This document shows, piece by piece, positions 55,626 through 64,000 of a stretch of 64,000 bases of DNA. Source of the stretch: Agelas oroides (taxonomy: Eukaryota; Porifera; Demospongiae; Agelasida; Agelasidae); NCBI GenBank assembly GCA_949130485.1, contig OX422199.1, positions 5,512,902 to 5,576,901 of the forward strand, read 5' to 3'. The notes under the pieces are model-generated. The model did not search any database. It was given only the letters and a program-made list of their open reading frames with translations, and had not been told where the DNA came from. A program made the position numbers and the translations under genes. The number at the start of each line of letters is the position of its first letter. Position 1 is the stretch's first letter.

Positions 55626-55944
55626 ATCTTGTGTCCAGCCTGTGCGTGCCTCCCGGCGAGAAACAGTCGGGTGAACAAAGTCGAATTTCTTGGGCTTATT
55701 CCCCAAAAGTGGTAAGGACCAATGACATTGCGAGATCGGTAATTATTATGTAGCACTTCCTTACAACAGTAAATTTTTTAATCTCTACTCAAGTATCCAT
55801 ACCTTTTTTGAGCGGGTTTGGCGTAAAATGTTTTGAATGTTGCTAGGTGACACTGTCACAAAAGTGTGCACTAATCCAAGAGATTTCACTTAGTTCACCA
55901 GACTGTTTCTCCTCGTGAGAGGGTGGGGTCTGGGGACAAGACTA
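55626..55944. mobile_element. foldback element, 319 bp, 9-bp target duplication
   Basis: Ends CTTGTGTCCAGCC and GGGGACAAGACTA, arms with GAGAAACAGTCGGGTGAAC and its inverse. Exact duplication ATTCTGGTG (55617-55625, 55945-55953). Present at the same place in element 2 (61584-61902), so it was carried with the core. Related to the split copy at 35104. Confidence 0.85.
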
Positions 55945-56770
55945 ATTCTGGTGATGCTCGGTTAGAACTAAGCCCACCAAATATTTGCTGGATTTAAGTT
56001 GCACTTGAGTTCAGAAGTGTGAGCAAGTTGCAGCTTCGGCATTTCTGAACTGTTATAGGAATACCAAAACCCGATTCTAGATGCAGTGGTCCGCCTAGCA
56101 TAACATAAGTGCCTTTATATGGAAGGTTTTATTTGCAAGCGAAAGTTGTACATTGCAGATGGAAGGACTGGAGATAAAATTTACACTTTTTTTTTGCCAG
56201 AAATTCTTCTCACTGTAACTCGTGAACCATGTACTCAAAATGAATGTAGTTTTCACCAAACAAAGCACACATCTTTTCTCAGACAGAAAATGCATTTAAC
56301 ATAGACAGTGGGTGTGTAAATCTAACGCCATACAACAGGACTTGGAGGAGGGTGGAGGGAGTCCTACAATGACTGGCTTGCTGGGTTCTGGACTACTGTT
56401 TATTCAGCAGAACATAGTATAAAGTAGTTGTAGTCAGAACTTTGCTATAGATGTCTCGGGGCAACAAATTTTTAATACACAACATTTTGACCTGTGCGGT
56501 CTTCTTCAGGTGCATAAAATGATGGTATACAGGCATATTTTTATAGGTGGCTACCAGAATACATCATACATGTCTAGTAAACAAAAAAATTGTTCACAGT
56601 CACACGTGATGATGTCTGTAGTGTATGCGTAGGTGGCATATGCAGAGATGACGTGTCTATGGGTCCAGGTTCATCCCTGCCGGGGACAATGACTGTACAC
56701 GGTGGATCAGAAAGAAGAGAGAGAGAGCTACTAGCTTGCTTGGTTCTGGACTACTAGTCCCTACTAGGGT

Positions 56771-56842
56771 AGTCTCGCGAGCCTGCCATATTTTTCTTTC
56801 TTCCTAACGGAAATAAAGAAAAATACGGCTGGTTCGCAAGAC
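56771..56842. repeat. 72-bp foldback hairpin
   Basis: AGTCTCGCGAGCCTGCCATA pairs with the right arm ending GGCTGGTTCGCAAGAC; TTTTTCTTTC / GAAAGAAAAA type inner arms. The reverse copy lies at about 60689-60764. Confidence 0.8.
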
Positions 56843-57608
56843 CAGTGTGAGGGTGGGATCTGGGCATGAGTCTAACTGAGGATCACCAGAGACTCCCATG
56901 AACACGAAACAAAACTTTAATGCATCAATGACATATCAATCATATAAGGGCATATCAAGCTGCCATTGACTTCATGCACTATTGGTAATGATTATGTCAC
57001 ATTTGTCAGCTCAATGTAACTTTGCCATTACTAAAATCCTAAAACTAGTCTTGCCTGCCAGACCATGGCTTCTCCCAGCACCAATAGGCTTACTGGCATG
57101 CAGACTTGTCGTATCTGAAACTGCTTTTGCTTCTACACACACAACACTGTAGCACTATGAGGCAAGACTACTCCCATGCAAGACAAATCTAACCTCGTCA
57201 CCAGAATTTGATGGTCTTGCAGGAGAGCCTGGAGACAAGGCTAGTTGATCAGTTAAGGACTGAACTATCAAAGACGGGCCATAGTCTACTTGGAACTCGT
57301 GCCACACAACCAACACTTCCAAATGGACCAACATCCACTACAACAGTACTGTATGTAGATTCTGTACCTCCACAGAGAGAAAGAGCTTGCCTCGACCTCC
57401 TTTGGATATATGAGAGCGTTCAGTAGAACACTTAGCCGTTTAGCACTGTCAGTTTTAATATTGCAAGACCGTATACAAGGATGTACGGGGTTAAAATAAC
57501 GACTTATGAATAATTTATTAGCGACATTCTGTCTGCACTTTACGAGAACCTTTTCAAAATCCTAGATCCGCCACTGCCTGACAAGTATCAAAGTGAAGTA
57601 GCTTGTAT

Positions 57609-57935
57609 CAGGGCCGCCGAGAGAGCAGGGGGGCCCTGGAGAAAAGTTTTCACGCGCGAAATGCGTGAAGATTTTGCAACTAATTAATTTTCATATGGCG
57701 TGGTCAGTTCCGCGTGTCTACGTTAACCATGAAAGTGTATTCTACCCAAAAGTTTAATCATTGAGTCCAGACAATGCAATGGAAAGCGAAAGAAAAAGGC
57801 TACAGCGTGAAATGCAGCCCAGAAAGGAAAATTAATTAATTAAAAGCCTGATGGGGCCACTATTCTAGAAAAAAGTTTGGAGGCCCCAGGGAAGTATCCC
57901 CTGTTTCCTCCCCCCTCCCCCTCTCAGTGGGCCTG
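57609..57935. mobile_element. hAT-like MITE, 327 bp
   Basis: Ends CAGGGCCGCCGAGAG and CTCAGTGGGCCTG, flanked by GCTTGTAT and ACTTGTAT (8 bp, one mismatch). No coding capacity. Confidence 0.7.
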
Positions 57936-57989
57936 ACTTGTATCAGTGTCACTAAGCTCGGTTGAAATAAACCTGCCACCAGAGATTTG

Positions 57990-59290
57990 TAGATTGTGGA
58001 TGCAGTTGAGATGGCTCAAAAGAAGTTATGTTGCCATCAGAAGTGATATGAATGCACAGGATGTATCGCAGTGAAGCAAGCCAGTAGCTAGGTGCACATT
58101 TTCCCGAAGTGTCAGTGACTTTTTACCCAGTGACGGAGTCAGTGTAGCTCTGCTCTGTTAACAGCTACTTGAAAGTCTAGTAATAGATGCAGTTTGTTAA
58201 TAGTGTAGCTATCTATATAGAAGGCTCCAGACCTGCAAGTCGAGATATTGTGTCTGGTCACTGAAGTGTGGACACTCGTGGTCTTAACTCGGGCTAACAG
58301 TGGTTTAAAAAAAGTTGCATATGCCCAGCTTTTGTAAATGGAAATGTTAAGATAGCTTGCTTGGCCACTCTAAAACCCTGTTTGACCACTCTAAAACCCT
58401 GTTTGACCACTCTAAAACCCTGTTTGACCACTCTAAAACCCTGTTTGACCACTCTAAAACCCTGTTTGACCACTCTAAAACCCTGTTTGACCACTCTAAA
58501 ACCCTGTTTGACCACTCTAAAACCCTGTTTGACCACTCTAAAACCCTGTTTGACCATAAGTCTCATTTATTGGTCGCAAATGTTTGGCACCATACAGTTG
58601 CCGTGAATTAGCCCTCAGCCTTACTGCTTGCACCATAAATAATTCAATCACAATAGATTCCAGCTGTGGCATCAAACTTATGGAAGTTCTCTTAGGCATG
58701 GAGAATAGCTAAACAAGTAGGCATATGCAAGCAATTTTGTTGCTTTTCTCAGAGGTCTTCCCTCAGGTTTTTTCATTTTCTTTCTTTCCACTTGGGATGT
58801 AACATGGCTAACCGCACCCCAAGTGGAAAGAAAATGGTGGCTTTAATGCAGGTGAACAAACCAGCTTGTTGTCTATTTACAAACTATTAAGGTACTAGCG
58901 TGGAAGCCTAGCTACAATAGGGCAATTGTGTAACAGGAAATCAAATCCAGTTGATCAGCTGGTGTCTGTGTCCCCAGCTGTAACTACAAAGGGGAACAGG
59001 GAATCAGATGTAGGTGCACAATCCAACTCTTACCAACCATTGCATGTAGGGGGATGCTAACTGTCAAGATGCCTGTGCAGATGCTAATTGGTGATAATTG
59101 AAGCCACATAGAGTGCAAAGCCATAACTTCTACAATGTCAAATGCATGATTTGACTGGCTGTGCAGAAACTCTGGACGTGCTACTGCTGTCTCTATTTGA
59201 GTGGCGTAGGAGCTAAGAACACCACACAAAGCCTTTGAGAGACATTGGTCGGTATTCTAAGTAAGCGCTGTTGCTATCACTAACAAGCAG
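57990..59290. repeat. dispersed repeat, second long copy, with internal array
   Basis: Collinear with 50440-51560 (AAGTTGCATAT, TTAAGATAGCT, TTGGCCACT, GCACCCCAAGTGG, GGGCAATTGTG). Contains the 21-bp array 58362-58557. Confidence 0.7.
58362..58557. repeat. minisatellite, 21-bp unit, about nine exact copies
   Basis: Unit CCACTCTAAAACCCTGTTTG plus A, essentially without variation. A multiple of three, so both strands read as heptapeptide repeats (HSKTLFD; VKQGFRV) that are not genes. The sister repeat at 50990 holds a single diverged unit. Confidence 0.95.
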
Positions 59291-59975
59291 TCCAAGAACA
59301 ATTAAAATCATTCAGATACAGGAAGTGCACATAGATCAACATTCCAGTGTGTAAATAACGCAATAAATATGTAGCGTAGTCAAAGCGACCAAGCACTGTA
59401 GCAAGGTATCAACCACTCAAGGGATATGGCCTATAACCACAAGTTGTGCAATATCCACCTATGAAAAGGCAGTAGCAAAAGACAGGAAACCTAGTACATA
59501 AATATTACCTATTGAACTGAAAGAAATGATCTAGGTGTGATAGATGACCAGACTATATAGATGAGATGATGCAAGCAACGAGGGTGCACAAATAACCAAA
59601 TAAGGCACCATCAGCTGGAAAAGAGCTGATACAGAAACGGAACGATCTAAGTGTGAACAGGAGATGATATAGCAATCAGAATAGACAAATAGCTAGACGA
59701 ATAGCTGGCAAACGCTATACATCTAACCACTCAGGAAATGCACCTCAATGTTGTAGCTACAGTAAATGAAGTCAGGTCAAAGCAATCAAGAAAAGAAGTA
59801 CATAAATATTTTTAAGCATGCTAACCTATACTTCACCACAGAATACTTTCTGACTTTTCAACAAGCTATAGCTCCGACCAGTAATAGTCTCGTGTAGCCA
59901 GACTCTCCGCACCTCTCTGCTGTTTATGTATCCCGGTTTGAAAATGCCTTCCAGGGTTGCGGCCGTTTTCCGCTA
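59291..59975. other. no gene recognised
   Basis: AT-rich stretch rich in short direct repeats. A lone TAGTCTCGTGTAGCCAGAC end at 59886 may be the left end of an older foldback interrupted by the next element. Confidence 0.35.
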
Positions 59976-61583
59976 GGTTCTCGTAAAGTGCAGACAGAAT
60001 GTCGCTAATAAATTATTCATAAGTCGTTATTTTAACCCCGTACATCCTTGTATACGGTCTTGCAATATTAAAACTGACAGTGCTAAACGGCTAAGTGTTC
60101 TACTGAACGCTCTCATATATCCAAAGGAGGTCGAGGCAAGCTCTTTCTCTCTGTGGAGGTACAGAATCTACATACAGTACTGTTGTAGTGGATGTTGGTC
60201 CATTTGGAAGTGTTGGTTGTGTGGCACGAGTTCCAAGTAGACTATGGCCCGTCTTTGATAGTTCAGTCCTTAACTGATCAACTAGCCTTGTCTCCAGGCT
60301 CTCCTGCAAGACCATCAAATTCTGGTGACGAGGTTAGATTTGTCTTGCATGGGAGTAGTCTTGCCTCATAGTGCTACAGTGTTGTGTGTGTAGAAGCAAA
60401 AGCAGTTTCAGATACGACAAGTCTGCATGCCAGTAAGCCTATTGGTGCTGGGAGAAGCCATGGTCTGGCAGGCAAGACTAGTTTTAGGATTTTAGTAATG
60501 GCAAAGTTACATTGAGCTGACAAACGTGACATAATCATTACCAATAGTGCATGAAGTCAATGGCAGCTTGATATGCCCTTATATATGATTGATATGTCAT
60601 TGATGCATTAAAGTTTTGTTTCGTGTTCATGGGAGTCTCTGGTGATCCTCAGTTAGACTCATGCCCAGATCCCACCCTCACACTAGTCTTGCGAACCAGC
60701 CGTATTTTTCTTTATTTCCGTTAGGAAGAAAGAAAAATATGGCAGGCTCGCGAGACTACCCTAGTAGGGACTAGTAGTCCAGAACCAAGCAAGCTAGTAG
60801 CTCTCTCTCTCTTCTTTCTGATCCACCGTGTACAGTCATTGTCCCCGGCAGGGATGAACCTGGACCCATAGACACGTCATCTCTGCATATGCCACCTACG
60901 CATACACTACAGACGTCATCACGTGTGACTGTGAACAATTTTTTTGTTTACTAGACATGTATGATGTATTCTGGTAGCCACCTATAAAAATATGCCTGTA
61001 TACCATCATTTTATGCACCTGAAGAAGACCGCACAGGTCAAAATGTTGTGTATTAAAAATTTGTTGCCCCGAGACATCTATAGCAAAGTTCTGACTACAA
61101 CTACTTTATACTATGTTCTGCTGAATAAACAGTAGTCCAGAACCCAGCAAGCCAGTCATTGTAGGACTCCCTCCACCCTCCTCCAAGTCCTGTTGTATGG
61201 CGTTAGATTTACACACCCACTGTCTATGTTAAATGCATTTTCTGTCTGAGAAAAGATGTGTGCTTTGTTTGGTGAAAACTACATTCATTTTGAGTACATG
61301 GTTCACGAGTTACAGTGAGAAGAATTTCTGGCAAAAAAAAAGTGTAAATTTTATCTCCAGTCCTTCCATCTGCAATGTACAACTTTCGCTTGCAAATAAA
61401 ACCTTCCATATAAAGGCACTTATGTTATGCTAGGCGGACCACTGCATCTAGAATCGGGTTTTGGTATTCCTATAACAGTTCAGAAATGCCGAAGCTGCAA
61501 CTTGCTCACACTTCTGAACTCAAGTGCAACTTAAATCCAGCAAATATTTGGTGGGCTTAGTTCTAACCGAGCATCACCAGAAT

Positions 61584-61902
61584 TAGTCTTGTCCCCAGAC
61601 CCCACCCTCTCACGAGGAGAAACAGTCTGGTGAACTAAGTGAAATCTCTTGGATTAGTGCACACTTTTGTGACAGTGTCACCTAGCAACATTCAAAACAT
61701 TTTACGCCAAACCCGCTCAAAAAAGGTATGGATACTTGAGTAGAGATTAAAAAATTTACTGTTGTAAGGAAGTGCTACATAATAATTACCGATCTCGCAA
61801 TGTCATTGGTCCTTACCACTTTTGGGGAATAAGCCCAAGAAATTCGACTTTGTTCACCCGACTGTTTCTCGCCGGGAGGCACGCACAGGCTGGACACAAG
61901 AT
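61584..61902. mobile_element. foldback element, 319 bp, inside element 2
   Basis: Reverse copy of 55626-55944, starting TAGTCTTGTCCCCAGACCC, with duplication CACCAGAAT on both sides (61575-61583, 61903-61911). Confidence 0.85.
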
Positions 61903-62460
61903 CACCAGAATATGCCATGACGTACCAATCACACAACCATTACTAAGGGTACATCAAGCCGCCATTGACTTCATGCACTATTGGTAATGATTATGTCACG
62001 TTTGTTAGCTCAATGTAACCTTGCCATTACTAAAATCCTAAAACTAGTCTTGCCTGCCAGACCATGGCTTCTCCCAGCACCAATAGGCTTACTGGCATGC
62101 AGACTTGTCGTATCTGAAACTGCTTTTGCTTCTACACACACAACACTGTAGCACTATGAGGCAAGACTACTCCCATGCAAGACAAATCTAACCTCGTCAC
62201 CAGAATTTGATGGTCTTGCAGGAGAGCCTGGAGACAAGGCTAGTTGATCAGTTAAGGACTGAGCTATCAAAGACGGGCCATAGTCTACTTGGAACTCGTG
62301 CCACACAACCAACACTTCCAAATGGACCAACATCCACTACAACAGTACTGTATGTAGATTCTGTACCTCCACAGAGAGAAAGAGCTTGCCTCGACCTCCT
62401 TTGGATATATGAGAGCGTTCAGTAGAACAGTTAGCCGTTTAGCACTGTCAGTTTTAATAT

Positions 62461-62778
62461 AGAGCGATTGCACGTGACGTCATTACGTTCGAGATTACGA
62501 AGGAAATCAGAAAACAGCCGCCATTTTGGTGCACAACGAGATAGGAGCTTCCATGGCGATCTTCACGAAATGAGTGATATACTTATAATGCTTCTAATAT
62601 GTGTTGAATCGGACAAAATACCATTGCTACATAAGTTAAAACAGCTATATAAACGCTTACCTGTGGGTGTTTTAATCGATATCGCATATACTGCTAATAA
62701 CATACTGTACAAGTTGTGCACCAAAATGGCGGTTCATTTCTAGTATACGGAATTGTGATCACGTGCTGAGAACGCTCT
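62461..62778. mobile_element. MITE, 318 bp, in the right arm of element 2
   Basis: Ends AGAGCGATTGCACGTGA and the inverse of AGAGCGTTCTCAGCACGTGA; 2-bp AT duplicated. The empty site GTTTTAATATTGCAAGACC is seen in element 1 (57450) and, inverted, in the left TIR of element 2 (60060). An open frame 62468-62743 has no recognised domain. Confidence 0.85.
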
Positions 62779-62878
62779 ATTGCAAGACCGTATACAAGGA
62801 TGTACGGGGTTAAAATAACGACTTATGAATAATTTATTAGCGACATTCTGTCTGCACTTTACGAGAACCTTTCCGCTA

Positions 62879-63657
62879 CCCCGTCGCCGTGCGGGACTCG
62901 TGCGATATGTTGCCGCGTATTTTAGTACATTTTTTCTTGACTACCTGAACCCTGGCGATATATATGTACGGATAGCCCATAGCTAAACTTACAAAGTATG
63001 TAAAAATCAAAAGGTTCCGTTCCGGCAGTTACGCGACTCAAAGAAAGTTCTAACTGGAAATGCTGTACTGAAAGATGCTCTGGCCACTGTGCATGCAGGG
63101 TGAAATGAAAGGCCGTAAAGTGATTTGAGTACCAAAACAATAGTAACTGACCTGGCTTGTATGCATCAGTTAGAACACACGTATGGCTGTCTCTCTTGAG
63201 TCTCTTCTCACCTAACATTGCAGCAAGTCTCTTACAGAAGATGTGGCGGTTCTTCCCATACCCCAGTTGATATGGCTGGTGGTGTAAAAAGTGAATGCTT
63301 TTCTTCTCTGATTCTGTGCTCATATAGAAATATCAAGTTCTCTTGTTCATGCAAGATATAGATACATTACACACACACAAGAAAAATCCAAGCTACTGTG
63401 ACTCGGACAGAAAGGAAGGGTACCTCTGCGCGCTTTGACCAGTAGAGCAGATAGCACCCTGGTAGGGTGAACAACTGTTGCATGCTCCCTGAGGTAAAAG
63501 TCACTCACACGGAGCCACGGATCCAGGGGAATCAGAGTTCCTAGGAGTGAGTGACTGGGGAGTCACTGACAAGGGGAGTCACTAACAAGGGAAGTCATTC
63601 ACTTTGAAACTGTGAGCAATCAAATTTTCTGGTGGCAATATTTTCTACAATAAACGT
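62879..63657 (-). other. possible minus-strand exon, otherwise nothing recognised
   Basis: The minus strand is open from 63323 to 62922 (133 codons from ATG). It contains donor-like sites at AATGTTAG/GTGAGA and AAGCCAG/GTCAGT, which would give a short first exon (MSTESEKKSIHFLHH...). No domain is recognised; confidence is low. No other feature to 63657. Confidence 0.2.
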
Positions 63658-63750
63658 TTGCCTCGTTGCCAGGCCTCCCCCGTTTTTTGGTGTATTATAC
63701 TGAACGCAAACTGAAGAACTAAAAACAGGGGAGGCCTGGGAACAAGGCTA
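63658..63750. repeat. foldback element, 93 bp, GCCTCG ends
   Basis: GCCTCGTTGCCAGGCCTCCC and its inverse GGGAGGCCTGGGAACAAGGC around a 50-nt centre. Same family as 16940-17015. No clear target duplication. Confidence 0.75.
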
Positions 63751-64000
63751 AAAGCTACGCTTGGCGATAAACTGGAAATTCTGCTGCATGTTATCAGTTG
63801 GCGCAATCCGTTGTGAAGATACCGTCATTATTCGAATAGAACGGTAGATCCCATCTAGCGGAAGAAATTCACAATTTTGTTAATCCAATTATGCGGATGG
63901 TAGCGGCACTAATTATTTCGAATGAGTCCAATTTAGCGGAAGAGCCGGCTAGCCCGTAGTAGTAAACACCACGAAACGTCCTTCAAAACAGCGAAGTCAT
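63751..64000. other. no gene recognised
   Basis: Contains patches like ATTCGAATAGAACGGTAGAT and ATCCAATTTAGCGG seen in Tc1-type MITE ends, but no paired end lies within the window. Confidence 0.3.

Larger units (their letters stand above)
52330..57550. mobile_element. Mutator-like non-autonomous element 1, 5.22 kb
   Basis: Starts GGTTCTCGTAAAGTGCAGAC and ends as its inverse, with an exact 9-bp target duplication TTTTCAAAA (52321-52329, 57551-57559). Outer TIRs of about 110 bp continue into roughly 490-bp inner arms (55096-55590 against 56950-57440), interrupted on the left by the insertion 52442-55091. No transposase frame. The core 55092-57442 is nearly identical to 60085-62446, reversed. 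Confidence 0.85.
52022..57576. mobile_element. hAT-like outer element split by a nested insertion
   Basis: Left end CAGTGGCGATCTAG, right end CTAGATCCGCCACTG, flanked by CCTGA on both sides (52017-52021, 57577-57581). Own sequence is only 52022-52329 and 57551-57576; the rest is the Mutator-like element. The 5-bp duplication is short for hAT (8 bp expected), so the class rests on the terminal sequence. Confidence 0.6.
59976..62869. mobile_element. Mutator-like non-autonomous element 2, 2.89 kb
   Basis: Same GGTTCTCG ends as element 1, with a different exact 9-bp duplication TTTCCGCTA (59967-59975, 62870-62878). TIRs of about 590 bp once the 318-bp insertion at 62461 is removed. The core is the reverse of 55092-57442 with very few differences. 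Lacks the 2.65-kb insertion of element 1. No transposase. Confidence 0.88.

Noticed and set aside
56095-56304. Small frames on both strands in the Mutator-like core, repeated at 61224-61433
   Set aside because: They are conserved only because the element core was duplicated recently; both strands are open and neither shows a domain.
57208-57426. 72-codon frame found three times (57208, 60100, 62207)
   Set aside because: It lies in the TIR arms of the Mutator-like elements; repetition reflects the arms, not selection on a protein.
58294-58611. Three overlapping heptapeptide-repeat frames (VKQGFRV, HSKTLFD, TLKPCLT)
   Set aside because: A 21-bp exact array is open in several frames on both strands; nothing marks it as coding.

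Overview
This window is nuclear DNA from an animal, most likely a sponge or another early-branching metazoan. The evidence is spliced genes with phase-1 immunoglobulin (Ig) and fibronectin III exons, GT-AG introns of a few hundred bases, a tRNA with internal Pol III boxes, and a dense load of eukaryotic transposons. There is no sign of operons or ribosome binding sites. The taxonomic call is inference.

The backbone is a tandem cluster of related Ig-superfamily (IgSF) receptor genes on the + strand. A relic of a 3' intron lies at 2.9-3.6 kb. A broken copy (intact signal-peptide exon, damaged Ig1) lies at 3.95-6.9 kb. The main copy runs from 12.15 kb: signal peptide, Ig1, a huge intron, Ig2, linker, and a frameshifted membrane exon at 24.6 kb. 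A partial tandem copy follows with a second Ig2, a second linker and an open membrane/tail exon at 29.2 kb. A pseudogene sits at 42.4-43.9 kb. A complete-looking gene at 45.05-48.38 kb reads signal peptide, Ig, Ig, Ig, FN3, SEA-like domain. The Ig, linker and FN3 exons are all phase 1-1, so they could be joined across copies.

Transposons explain most of the rest. The Ig1-Ig2 intron of the main copy is swollen from about 1.3 kb to 10.6 kb by a 5.67-kb TIR element and a 3.63-kb hAT-like element. Nested in the 5.67-kb element is a 3.69-kb IS630/Tc1-type transposon with an intact DD34E transposase and an intact convergent second gene. Other elements include a Gypsy-type gag-protease relic (7.4-9.2 kb), two LINE relics (31.3-34.5 kb), a Penelope-like RT relic (40.1-40.8 kb), many foldback elements whose ends begin TAGYCTCG, and several minisatellites.

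From 52.0 to 62.9 kb there are two large Mutator-like elements with exact 9-bp target duplications and near-identical 2.35-kb cores in opposite orientation. The first is itself inserted in a hAT-like element and carries two further levels of nested insertions.

Other genes: a tRNA-Thr(AGU)-like gene at 41.53 kb and a five-exon gene of an uncharacterised family at 36.7-38.8 kb that carries one stop and one frameshift. Stretches where nothing was recognised are stated as such.
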